DNA from: Malurus cyaneus samueli
Taxonomy: Eukaryota > Chordata > Aves > Passeriformes > Maluridae
Reading direction: 5' to 3'
Assembly: GCA_009741485.1 (NCBI GenBank)
Contig: CM019214.1
Location: 22,838,267-22,902,266 of the forward strand
Length of the DNA: 64,000 bases
Shown: positions 13,601 to 26,200 of the stretch, piece after piece
How the letters are laid out: every line of letters begins with the position of its first letter
Position numbering within the stretch: the first letter of the stretch is position 1
The notes under the pieces: model-generated
Told to the model about the DNA's origin: nothing
Databases searched by the model: none
The model's input: the letters and a program-made list of their open reading frames with translations, nothing else
Position numbers and translations under genes: made by a program

Positions 13601-15507
13601 CCCCCATCTTGATGGGCACCACCATAACAAAAAAAAATTAATAACAAAATCTCACTCATCCCAGTTATTTCACAATATGTCTGTTTTCTCATATGGTTGC
13701 ACAGTAAGAGGATGAACGTTGTAAAGTGCATTTAACTCCAGTGGTTGGTTGGATGCCTATAGCTGTTAATCAGAAAAGCTATTCAGTCTTATCAGGTCAT
13801 TTGAGTTACCTATCTGAAATCAGACTGCTGCACTCAGACTGGAACAGGCCCCAAAATCACAATTCTTGATAATACTCATGCACACAATAGCTCAGCAATT
13901 TAGTGAGAAAGGCAGATGGAGAAGGGAAGGGTGAAAATATTTAACTTCCAAAGACATGTACAGATGTTTACATGTATTTCACACCACTGAGGGAGCCTCA
14001 AAGCTAAGACTTATTTTTCAGACCAGTAATTCTGAAATATTGCTAGCTGTTTTATAAGCTGGGCAAAAATATTTTATCAACATTTTCATTGCTAAAACCG
14101 CTAAGCTGGATCAAAGACACATTTCAGAGATTGATATGGCTCACAGCTGAATCACACTGCCAAATTCAGTACAGGAAATATATTCTCCATGCTGTGCAGT
14201 TACTTTTTATGATGATGGCCAGACTATTTTTACTACACTGCAAAACATCGTATTTTCTTTATTAAAAATGCTCAGCACTACTGACATCTTCTCAAAGCAT
14301 TTGATGTGAAATGTGATAACATGTCAGTTTGGACATAATTCTACACACTCAGTAAAAGTCTGTCTTTTAAATGTTGTAGTTTGAATTATTTTTCAGTGGT
14401 AAATTCAGCTGATGAATTCCACAAGCCCAAGCTGTGGAATAGGACAACTAGCCAAAAAAAAAGTGTTCACTGTCATGTAGGTAGAACATACATGTACAGA
14501 TGTTGCTGTCGTGCAATTCTGTAAAAGTATTTGCGAATAATTTCAAAAGTTTTGGTATCCCAAGCTCCAGAAAAATCAAGCTTTGCTGATTGTTTCAAAC
14601 ACCTTTTCCTGATAATAGTTCAAATGTCCCTTATAATCTTTATCCTGCTTCTAAACAAAATGCTTTTTCAGAGTTTTGGGCTTTTTGTGCTCCTTCTTTT
14701 ATTATTTTCCTGCTCCCTTTTCACAAGCTTTTACTTATGAGCTAACCTGGACACACTCACTGTCAGTGTGTTGTATGCTCATGTCTGTGTTTGCTCTTGA
14801 GAACCATATTATTTCAGATATCCTGTAAATGAGCTTAAATTTTCCTGCATTTACATTAAGAGACAGGTTATGTTCACATCCAATCTTTAACGAAATATTA
14901 CTACTGAAATAATGAGCTGAAGACATACAATGCAGGTCCTTCTGAGATTCTGGGTACTCCTTGGTTCCTAAAAAGTCTATTTGTTATTATAATTTCATGA
15001 TACTTCATCTGTTGAGCAGCTGGCAGTAAAGAATAATTGGCTCCGTGCAGACAGGAGGGCTTCTTACCTGGAAAACGCTTCACAAATATCCTCAGATATC
15101 ATGTTGCATGATATTTTGCTCATAAAGCTACCGTGTCAAAGTACTTTTCAGCAGCGTAAGGATTACATGGGAAAGCTTTGATAGAAATATTAATGCTCCT
15201 TAGCTAATCAGTGAGAACTGAGGAAATGTTTAAACCAAGACTTATTCTTGCAGTCACCAAGGAATATTGCACTGACAAGACCTTAATTTCTCTAGTCATG
15301 TTTCCATAAAACACTACAGTTCAAATGATCATTTTCACACTTCCACAGCCCAGCTCAAATCCAGCATTTCTCCCAGTGTTCCATCACCGTCTCCTTTCAC
15401 TGCAAAGGCTGCTGTAACTATTAAGTGTTTCCCTAATAATGTTCAAGCAAATTTATCTCATGTGTGCTTCCCTGTCCTAAAGTATCACTGGTAGGTCCAC
15501 TACAGTG

Positions 15508-15531
15508 AAAAAAAAAAAAAAAAAAAAAAAA
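15508..15531. repeat. A24 homopolymer
   Basis: Uninterrupted run of 24 A. I found no convincing retroposed gene body upstream of it. Confidence 0.9.
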
Positions 15532-18517
15532 GTCTCCACAGCAGTTCATGTGAATGACATGAAAACTAAATTAAATATAAGTACATGAAAAATATAGAAT
15601 TTTTGAGCATTTTGCTAGAATCTAATCAAAACACACAGTCTACTCCTACAGCAATTTATGCATGACTGAAAACAGTGACACTAGTGAAGACATTTCTTTC
15701 AGAGAAATAAGAAAATAACACTAGAAGAAGAATGGTCTGTTATGCCTTTTTAAACAACCTTCTGAGTCCCATTCATGTTTCTGGGATACCAAAACAAAGC
15801 CTGGCAATATACAGAAGGCAAATATTCAGGAACCTTCAAGTGCTAAAAGAAAGACAGTTTTATGTTTCAGAATCTAACCACTATGGAGAGAAAAATGCAA
15901 TAGAAGTAGAAAAGACAAAGGAGTGTCTTAAATGCCTTTTTACTCAGTTGGAGAACAGATGATTTCACAGTTGAGAAAAGGGGTAAGAAGCATTTTTAGG
16001 TTTGTTTTTTTCCCCAAGAAGTGTAGTCTTACAGCAGACACAGTGTAGTTTATGTTTTTGTCTCAGGAGGTTGATCACACAGCCAGGTCTGAAAAACTGT
16101 GTAAAGCCAAGTTCCTCCCTTAGATGCACATACTTAATTCCCATTGAGAAGAAAAGCCATAATACATCCCAGAGTAAAAGCTGATCCTTTTCTGTTGCCT
16201 GGTTTCCTGGATGCTATTAATGGGTGGACTAGAACCAGAACACCATTTACTGCTTGTCAAAGTTCCCCACTTACATGCCAGATTTGTGTGGAATTAATGC
16301 ATTTCAATAATAATGCTTCATTTCTCTTTAAAAGTTTGCTACAAATTAACTCCCAATTTGATGAAGCAAGTGCATAAAAAATACAAATACACATCATAAT
16401 GTAATATCTCAAGAAATGAGCATTGCACGAAAGCTTGAATGTATTTGAACTGGTTTCCATTAGTTTTTATATCCCCAGCTCAGTAATGCTATGAACACAC
16501 TCCTTCCTGTTCTGGTGCTTAAATGGTACCTTGAGACCTGTATTTTACTGCAGAGGCACAGAAACAGACATTTGTGATATTAAACATGTGCTCATGTGCT
16601 CAGAATTACCATGAACACGGTTATCCTGCAGCTGAGGGAAGCAGTGTCCCCTCTGATGAGGCTGCACTCACCAGAGCCTTTATGAGCTCTGTCAAACCCT
16701 GCCTGGGATGGAGTTGGTGTGGCCCAACAGAGCAGGGGGAGGCAGGGATTACCACAGCCATAAATCCAGTTTGATATGTACCCCTGCATGCAGTTTCACA
16801 GTAGCGTTCTCCTCAGAAAGCTCAGAGTGTGCAAAGCAGTCCTGTCTAGAGGGAGCAGCTGACAGGACCTGGGTCAGATTGAGCCTGAAATGGTCACTGA
16901 GCTGTGAGCTGACAGCACACGGGCACTGTGGCCAAATGTCCACGCTCAGCCTGGCAGGGAGCAGGACAGTGGCTCCTTCTTAACTGCTCATCTGCAGTGC
17001 ATTCCCACTGTGACACCTTTCACCCTGAAGGAAAGGTAGTCAGGGTTTGTATTTGCTTCTACTGGGGAACAAGACTAACAGCTTTACAGGCTTTAGAACA
17101 ATCATGCTCAAACACATCTTTTTATTGACATATCTTGAAAAGCAATATAGATCTACTCTGCTCTCATTGTTCAGAAAGGAAAGGGAATCTAAAACTGTTA
17201 TAATCTCAGTTTTTGACATTTTGGGCATGATTCACCATTTGCTAGCTATGGCATTTTCTTGCTATAAAACAATTTGGATGCTAAGAATTATAATCTAAAA
17301 AAGAGAAGTAGTTTTCAATCTAAAAAAAACACAGACATAACTTCTTTCTAGCACTGTGAGAGGAAAAGAATTGTGTAAGTATCAATCTAGACAGAATTTG
17401 GACATAATGGAATAGCATTTAAACAACCATGCCCTTATCAACTCTTGGACCAAAGTATGGACTTTTGTGACCACATGATATGGGTGATTTTCTGATGTGG
17501 TTTACCCACCATCAGATATGAAACAAATGCTACAGCCAGGTTCTAAACCCTCAAAATTTCAGTTTCAGTCCAAGAGCTTGAGCAGAATGGTCTATCTCCT
17601 ACTAAACTAGATATGGGCCTGAACATCCCTTTACTCTGAATTCAGACCAGATTCAATGTCCATTTTTATAAGCTGCCTAGTCATGATTTCAGATTTTGAT
17701 TTCTGCTCATAACATGATAGCATAAGCTTAGTTCTGCTGTGGCAGGCAATTCTAATATGAAGAAAAAGTTATTTTTAAGATCTGTCCACAAATCTGGAAG
17801 ACAGCCTACTGAGCTGTGAAATCTGTTCCCACCCTTGGTTTCCTTTTTCCAGCCCTTCAGGTCTTTCTAAAAACAAACCACACAGAGATAAGCAATAGTG
17901 TAGGACCATGTTTACAAACACACTTTAAAAATTTATATTTTCAACACATATAATCCAAAATTAATAGAAAGATTATCTCAATTTGACAATTGTAATGTTG
18001 TCACTTTGATGTTACAAAATGCCTCCAATTTTACAAAGGCAACATTTGCTATACAAACTCATTTTGCAAGGGATAGCTTTGTAGTCATAATAATCCTCTT
18101 GACAGATTTAATGGTAATTTTCAAAGCTGAAGAAACAACAGTGTTTATTCCTTTTGCTGTTAATTCGAACAGAAGATTAAAAAAGGGAGAAACATGTATT
18201 TAGCTTAGTATCTCTCAGATTTCAAGAGTATTTTGTTACAGCTGGCACCTTTAGAAAAACCCTAAATTGACATTTGTGAGTGTGATGTGGAAGAAATCGG
18301 ATAATAATGATTCTCCCTTTAGCAATAAAGGGAAAATTGTTTTCCACCTTTTCTCGGTCTCTGTTACATCTTAGCTACAACCAGTGCCTCTCCAAGTGAA
18401 GTTAATGAGAAAGTTGTATGTATTTAAAATCTATAAACCCACCAAATGAAGCTAGTGCATCTACAAAAAATCATACACATCCACCTTTTTGCTCACTAAG
18501 GAACAAAAAAATACTAG

Positions 18518-18536
18518 ATAAATAAATAAATAAATA
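18518..18536. repeat. (ATAA)n microsatellite
   Basis: About five perfect copies of a 4-base AT-only unit. Confidence 0.9.
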
Positions 18537-19572
18537 GGTTTAAAACTGTAGTCATAGTTAATTAAGGCTTTCTATTTTTCTATGCATGAGATTTTTTTTC
18601 TCCCATCTTGGTACTATGGAAGCAATGAAAGTGTAAAAGTGCACAGTTTTCATTATGCTTCTAGTTGTTTTCCTTGCATCATTTAATAGTGAAGTAGAGG
18701 AAGTCCCAATTCAAAATAAACAAAACAAAGCTTTGCATGTGAATATATTTGAGCAGAAAACTCATTAATCTCTCTTTCAGACCTGACTCTGTATCAATAC
18801 CTCATAGGAATAAAGCATTCTGATTCTTGTAAAACAACAGCACAATTGAGTGGCTCTGAGGTGAAAAATGAGCAGATGGAAATTGAAAATGTTGAATCCA
18901 AAGCTAAAGACAGAAAAATGCACATCAAATTACCATCCAAAAGTGCTCCAAAGGTTAGGAAGAAGAACCTCCTATAAGCCTGAAGTGGTTCTGCTCAGCA
19001 TTTGGGGTGTCCTGAAGTCCTGCAGCATGAATGCAAGCAGGTTGAAAAGACTAAAGCCCAATTCCAAAATCCTGCTACCTCTTGGACTTCTGCATCCTTT
19101 AAGAAGAGCATTTGACTGACAAAATTTGGACAAAAAAAAAATTTGTTAGGTTTGGATACATTCAATTTCTTGTGGTCTAGAAATGAACCATGCCAAGGTG
19201 CTCTCTTTTGCTAAAGGCAAGTCACATGGCACCTCAAATGCAAGCTCATCTGTGTTTATGTGTGTTGATTAATCTATTAATATCCAAAGGGATATGTAAA
19301 TATATGTAAAAGAGTGGCTTGAGTGCATGGAGATTTGTCTTGGAGCAGGTGACCAAGCAGCAGAGAGATGTCACATTGAAGCAAGCAGATTGTTTTCTGT
19401 GAAAAGACAAATAACCTTGATGGCAGCTCAAAGCACAGCCCGGGTCACAATCCCCTTATCAACAAATCAGTGACCACCAAGGCAGGTAGGAAGTTGGACA
19501 GAGTGGGGTTTCAAGGAGTTGAGATGAGTAGTGCACAGTCCCACTGGCAGGCAGCAACCAGTGGCATCCCTC

Positions 19573-19574
19573 CC

Positions 19575-19606
<32 letters not shown>

Positions 19607-19609
19607 GTC
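19573..19609. repeat. (CAAT)n microsatellite
   Basis: About eight near-perfect CAAT units, the last interrupted by a G (CAGT), followed by a degenerate AATCAATTAA tail. A likely length-polymorphic marker. Confidence 0.95.
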
Positions 19610-21389
19610 AAATCAATTAACCATCTAAGTATTAATAGAAACACACAAACTATATGCAATGTCTGAGAATGGATGGCACAAGAAGAGGAAGGTTTCTTCC
19701 AGAATATAATTTGGGGATTATTATTATTAGTAGTAATAAAATATTTTCTCTGAAGATATGCAAAAAGTGATATTCAGTTGTTCCCTAGATTCCCATTTTA
19801 ATTTGTTTCTCCTTCTTTCCTGGAAACAAATTTACTGTAATTGAAAGGAATCATTTCTGATTTACACAGCTTATGAGCAGGGTGTTGTGGGAGGACAGAT
19901 TAGTGAGTTTTTTTGCTGTGTTTCTTATGAAAGAATGAGACAAGAGAAATAATAACCCAGAGCTTTCATAGCAATGAAGTCCTCAGGGTGACCTATTTTG
20001 GGATTCTGAAACAGTGCAGACAAAGGTGCCCTTCTGAGCTGTGGAGTGCCTGACAGATTATAATGCAATTTCTCTGTTATGAGTTATTTATATGCATTGG
20101 GATTTATTTCAGTTTTGTTTAAGGCATTTACTCACTCACTGTTGTGTGTGTTGTGCTATCTTTTGAGAGAAATCAGATGAAAAATAAAAGCAAATGTTTT
20201 GGTGACCAGAGGAGAATTTCACCAAGTTACCAAAACTTATTTTCTCTTCCTCTCAAGTCACTAACAATAAAGTCCATGTCCCAGCAGAAAAAGAATGCAA
20301 GTTTTTCAGAATCATGCCCAAAAATCACTGAGTTAGGTTGTGTTAGGTCAGAGAAGGTAAAGGAACAGCAACATTAAGGCATTCAATGCAAGACAATTTC
20401 TTCATCTTTCAGCAAGGAATGCCATTAAACAGTGTGATGCAGAGAGATTGTTTGGTGTCATAGTGACCATAAATGTTGGGTTCAGTTGCCTACTGAAGGC
20501 AATGGAGCACTTCTTGTTTATCTTTCATATGTCAGTGACCACAACCTGTAAGCCAAAATCAATGTCATTTCCAGAAACAAATTAGAAGGTCATACAGACA
20601 ATGTCTGTTGGTTCCTGCTGCCGTGCTGACCCTGGGTATCTGAACACCATTTTCAGGCAGTACAACCCCATGAGAGGAATCCAGCCTGTGCATAAACTGG
20701 AATCTTCCTTCCCAACTTATGGATACTTATTTCTTTGTTATCAATTGATTCATCTCTTCCTGATGAGGCTGCCACATTGTCACGTGTCAAATACCATTCT
20801 CGCACAAGCAGCAAACTGTTACAGCTGAGGAATGGTCATGGTGAGATTTCTGCTCCTGGTCTGTCTGAAAAAACCTTCAGATGCTGTAATTGCTACAGTA
20901 AATGATAAATTCGGGGTGTCTTCACACCTCTCTAACAATTTATTCCCACCATGGTTGCCCACATCATGTTTATACCCAGAGCAGTTGATGATTGGCAGTC
21001 TACACTCCCTAAATATCAAACTTCTGAACTGACCATGTACTGCAGAAGGTCACCAGTGATTTAATTTTGTGTTTTGCTGAACATGAGGCTTGTTAGAAGA
21101 GACAACGAGGATTTCATATTCTCAATTCCTGCAGAAGTCCTTCTCAGCCAGAAGTACAGGTCAATTTAATCCTCAAAGAGAAAATAACAAGAAGAAAAAC
21201 ATGTGAGAAAAAATGAAAAATTAGTTTTTCTGATGAGACACATCTTTAGCAAATCAGTTGTTTAAGAAATCTAGCATAACAATCCTGTATGGACCTGAGT
21301 AATGAAATCCATGCTCGGCCATTTAGTTCCTGACACAGACCAGGGCTTAAAGGCTGAAGTTTTGGAGGAATGTCCCAATACACAGGAGC

Positions 21390-21419
21390 TGACCTACTCA
21401 CTCCTGAGTGAGTAGGTCA
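21390..21419. repeat. Perfect inverted repeat, 14-bp arms, 2-base loop
   Basis: TGACCTACTCACTC, then CT, then GAGTGAGTAGGTCA. All 14 pairs match. The outer ends are TGACCT and AGGTCA, the two orientations of a nuclear-receptor half-site. Whether it acts as a cruciform, a binding site or is chance cannot be told from sequence. Confidence 0.95.
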
Positions 21420-24400
21420 ATCAAGAGCTGCATTCTAAACAAATAACACATACACTTATGAAATAGAAAAAAGAATGCAATGCATTGTGTGCAGTATGAA
21501 AGAGAATAGATTTTGCTGTAGATGGCTAGAATTTCTCCACTTTGTATTTCCTGCCATGTTTTCTCACATGTGGCTGTTTTATCAATTAGCAGCACGTGTG
21601 AAACAAAGGTTTGATTAAACAGAGAGAACCAGCACAATTATGCACATTAAAACCCAGAAAGATACTGGCATTTATTCAGTATTATAATCTGCCTCCAGAA
21701 AGCAGTGAACACTCTGTGACCCAAAGCCATGCAATTGTTTCTAAAGAGATTTTCTCCAGAGACCACTATTGTTCAAGGCAGAAGATGTAACTTTGCTCTC
21801 TTAAACAGATTGCTGTGGAGAGACAGAGCACTGTCCATTGGTTTCCAGTTCCAAGAGATGCAGACACAAAGTTTCCTCTCTGTTCATTATTAATTGCTCA
21901 GACTTATACCATAAAGTATTAATTCCAAGAACAGGAAAGACCATATCCTACACAGAGGTCAATGAGAAAGACAGCCCTCTTTAAACACTGGAACAAAATG
22001 TTTTAAACACTGTAAAGCTCTTTCTTGTTCCTTCCTTTTTCTCAGCAAGATGCCCTGGGCAGTCAGAAGTTCTGGGTCACGATTCATCTTTTTTACTCTT
22101 AATCCTCCTTTTCATTGCATTCTGCTGCTTGCACAGCCCACAGGATCTACACAGCTTCCACTGTCACCAGAGCTCAGCATTATTCCATTAATGCTTTGAA
22201 TGCCTCCCACAGGACAGACTCTCCTTTTTAACAAACTCCAAATTACTTGATCTGTATCTAAGCTTGATAAACATGTCTATTTTACTGATAATAGTATTGG
22301 AAAAGACAGCTTTCTGACATACTCAGAATCATACACTGAAGGATTCACTAGCAACTAGTGAAATTTCATACCATGGCATATAAATTTCTTCTGTTTCTAA
22401 TGAGAGGACACTTGATTTCTTCATAGTGCTGATTTTAATTAGTTAATTATTTAAGAAATTGAAATCCAATTTATTGAGCAAGGTAGATGTTTGAGTCAGC
22501 TTTCTGGAAAGGAGCAGTTTACCTGTTTCATCTCCTATCGAAACCCTTCTGTGAAGATGATCAGTGGACAAAGAACTCCTACTTTCAGGATTTTTTCCAG
22601 AAAATGGTGACTGTGAAACTCAGGTAGGGTTAAGGTGCAGAAACATTGGAAACCACAGTCATAAAGGACAAAGGTACTTGGAAATGTATAAATATACTTC
22701 AGACTCACCCTTCACATACTCACAGACCCATAAGGGGAAAGTATAATTGATGCTGTGAGAAGCACAGTGAAAGCTGAAGCAAATAAACATTTCCAGTCCT
22801 CAGTTTCATCTTGAAAGCTTCTGAAATCTGTGCACTTTCACACTGCTGGCCTGCAGGATGTGGCGTTTAGAAAACATTTGTTACAGTGAGACTGATCCTA
22901 CACTGCATGTGCCCACATGGATCTAAAATGTTTGTAGGCATCTGTTTGCTGAGGCTTATCCCACCATCCAATCTCTCATGGTGGCCATTTACACAGGAAC
23001 TGTGCTTGCACAGCACAAACACCATTATAGACAAAGTGTCTGTAATTCCACCCAGCCTAAACTGGACTTTTGTTTAGCAAGGCAGGATCAGCCATAACTC
23101 ATTCTTATAAACCATCTGAAGTTACTACACATGGTCAAGAATGATGATGAACAAAACACGTGGTGCCCAGTAAAATCACACAGCTGCTGATATGAGTCTG
23201 GTTTTGTTCCTAGCACTGTAGAGCTCTGCAGATTCCTTCATACGGATGGTTTCTATACCTGTCATCCATTCAACCTGCACATATACTTATCTACCTCCAC
23301 CTGTCTGCTTTGCAAAAAAAAAAGCAAGGCAGCATATAAATGCATCTGCACTTTCCATACAGAAAGTTAATATTAATGTTTTTATTTCAAAATGGAAACA
23401 GTCCCTTTTAGAGAAGCAGGGAACTCAGTTCACCATAGAAACAGAAAAACTGAGCACACTTACATGTTTCAGCACAGCAAAATATCAGCAGGATACAACA
23501 ATTCAAAACAAAACCAGCAGGTGTACAGCTGTCTACTCAGTCCTACCATCAGTCAGTATTGTCTTGCATGTTAGCCTACAATATCTATTTTCTTCAAGTC
23601 TGTGTTATGGAGCCCTTGCCTCCTCAAACACAATGGCATCAAGATCCCAGAATTGATTGACAGGGGATATAAATGAAGATACAGAGAAAGCATCTACTCA
23701 GTTGAAAAAATCAATTTTTTTTTCCCAGAATAAGAATTCTCACACGGGCCAGTGATAAAAATGTACAAAAAACCCCAAACTTAAATCATTATACTCAAGG
23801 GATAATTATATCATTTTCTTTCTCTTCAAAAGAAAGATAATCCTCAAGCTGAAGATAAAAAGCTGCCTTAGTCTTGGCATTATGACATATAACTTGGCAG
23901 TATTTGAATGAGACAGAGAGATGGCCTCTCCTTGACAAATGTTATGCAGCTATAGGTAGGAGAAGGTATAGGGCTTTATATTCTGCTTTCCTATATGCTT
24001 TAGAGTTATGCATCTTCCTGAGTCGTGTTGTTTGCCATATTGTGTTCTTATAATGAGCCTCACACAACTCTTGTCTTTTCCTGATACAGGGAAGGCACTA
24101 ATTATTCACACTGCCTAAGACATGCACCACTGTAATTGCAAGTTTTCCCTAGAGCTGTAACCAGGATGGAAAGACTTGTAACCAAGGTATTGAGGTTGGC
24201 CAGAGCTAATTATGAATGGAAAAGTGTGTGAGAAAAAGAGATAGCACTAGGAGAACCAGCAGAACAAGGGTTAAAAAAAAAAATGGAATGAACAAGGCAG
24301 TTGCCAGTCAATCACACTGAGGAATGTGTCAAACCCAGACAACACACACTGTGATAAGACCACAGCAGAAATTACTCATTAATGTAAGACATCCTGAGAA

Positions 24401-25870
24401 CAGAAGAATGGATGGCAACAAGGCTGCAGAACATCACACACACCATTCCCTCCTCTTATCACAGCAGGAGGATAAACATTATTCCTAAATGGACATGAAA
24501 TATTTCTTCAAGAAGTAGTTCATCACTGCCAGTCATGGAGAACCCCAGAGCTGTGACAAGGACTCAGTAGCCAGTTTCTTTGGTCCTTTGTGTCCCACAC
24601 AGTGCCAGACCACTCAGGCACACTTGGTGCTTGTGGTGAGTGGAAGTAAGAATGAGTGTGAGTAAAATCAATTTACTCAGAGCTTTTGCTTTCACTTTTC
24701 CCTTTCTTTTAGACGTGATCTGTTTTGCTATATCACTTACCAAGAAATTTCTCTGTGCAACACCATACAGCCACATCCACAAGGGTGATCTGTCTTATGA
24801 GGTCTTTAAAAAGTTCAAAACACTTTTGACCAGATAATAAAGAAATGAATCATCTAGAAATTAATAGTCATCAATATATTATTATTAACTTCTTTTCCCA
24901 TTAAGGATTATTTTTCTTATAACATATATTCCTCAGCATTTCTTGGGCAACAGGAAAGAGCAGAGCTTTCCCATCTTCCTGAACTCAGACCACAGGTAAC
25001 TGTAGATGAAATGAAAGAACACCTAGCAAGCAGGCTGAAATACTGATTGCTTTTGAGCTTTTGTTATCTGGCTGGGCTAGTTTAGAACCATGCTGTGCAT
25101 TCATGGGAACAAACTGTTTGTTAGTGGTGTCAACAAGGAGGTTCTGAAATATTTCATAAGTTCTAAAACAACAGCTATTATTTTAACAGCAGTCATTTTC
25201 CAGTTGCTGTGGTAAGAACACCACCCCATGTGATTGAAGACTGGAGAGTGTAAGAATGGGATGTTGCAGGAGTTCCCTCAGTTCCAGGGAAGAAACTGAG
25301 CATCGTGACAGAGCTGCCAAAAGCCTTCTGGAGGGTTTGTGGTGAGAAAATAACAAAGCTCTTCAAGAACAAAACTGGGAGGTCCTCTTTCTCTGAAAGT
25401 TGCCATGCAAAAGTTAAACACCGAAACTTCTTAATGAGCACTGTTATTGTTTTCTGTTTGACACAGAGGGTAACAGAAAGCAGATGTTTCTGCATAGCCA
25501 TCTTTAAGGAAAGGAAAGGAGAGGAGGGTTGCAAGGGGGACAATGGCAGTTGGACATAAACACTATGGCTTCAGAGTACAAATCTATTTACAATATGTAC
25601 ACAGTTGGGAAGGGGGAAAAAAAAGCAGCAAAATTATTTTCCAGGGGGGATTTAAGGCATACACTTAACTTTACAGTGCATATTAGCAACAGATAGATGT
25701 TAAACAGATGTTTATTGTGAAAATATCCATAATAATACATCTCCACATATAAATTTAGGAAATATGTAGTCACATGCAAAATTTAAAGGAGAGGAAGGCA
25801 TGTTGGAGGAAAAGGTTCCAAAACAGAGTGGTTAAAACCAAAGAGAAAGATGGCTGCTCAGAAAAGCAAA

Positions 25871-26200
25871 TCATTGAATCATGGAATGGTTTGGGTTGGA
25901 AGGGCCTTAAAGATCCTCTAGTTCAAACCCTCCTGCCACAGGCAGGGACACCTCCCACTAGGCCATGTTGCTCAGAGCTCCATCCCACCCGGCCTTGAAC
26001 AATTCCAGGAATGAGGCATCCAGAATTTCTCTGGGCAACCTTTTCTAGTGCTTCACCATCCTCACAGCAAAGAACTTCTTTCTAATAATCAATCTAAATC
26101 TCTCTACTCTTAGTTTTAAACTGTTCCCTCTTGTCCTTTTGCTGTCTGTCCAAGTAGGGCATTGCTCTCCTTCTCTTTTTATGATCCCCCTTTAAGTTTT
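25871..26200 (-). mobile_element. CR1 LINE 3' fragment, antisense
   Basis: Reads as the reverse complement of the CR1 3' region: TCATTGAATCATGGAATGG, TTTGGGTTGGAAGGG, then CCACAGGCAGGGACACCTCC, CCGGCCTTGAACAATTCCAG, CCATCCTCACAGCAAAGAA, and TTGTCCTTTTGCTG further into the element. It is better preserved than the copy at 3.4 kb. The inner (right) boundary is approximate. Confidence 0.93.

Larger units (their letters stand above)
3573..25870. other. Intergenic DNA with scattered small repeats
   Basis: About 22 kb without a supported gene. Translated frames reach at most 156 codons (8973-9443, +), with no family resemblance, biased Phe/Leu/Ser content and no start context or splice sites to suggest an exon. 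The region holds A/T homopolymers, a CAAT microsatellite, a diverged direct repeat near 5.7-6.0 kb, a triplicated 21-mer near 10.6 kb and a perfect hairpin near 21.4 kb; these are listed separately. I looked for neighbours expected in this syntenic block (TMSB4X, TCEANC, RAB9A) and recognised none. Confidence 0.55.

Noticed and set aside
16574..16983. Cluster of open frames on both strands in a slightly GC-richer patch
   Set aside because: Mutually overlapping frames with no resemblance to known proteins and no splice logic.
17488..17513. Short inverted repeat TCTGATG...CATCAGA
   Set aside because: Only 7 perfect pairs with a 12-base interior; expected by chance several times in a window of this size.
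19573..19609. CAAT repeats as a possible CRISPR-like array
   Set aside because: A plain 4-bp microsatellite in a vertebrate genome, with no spacers.
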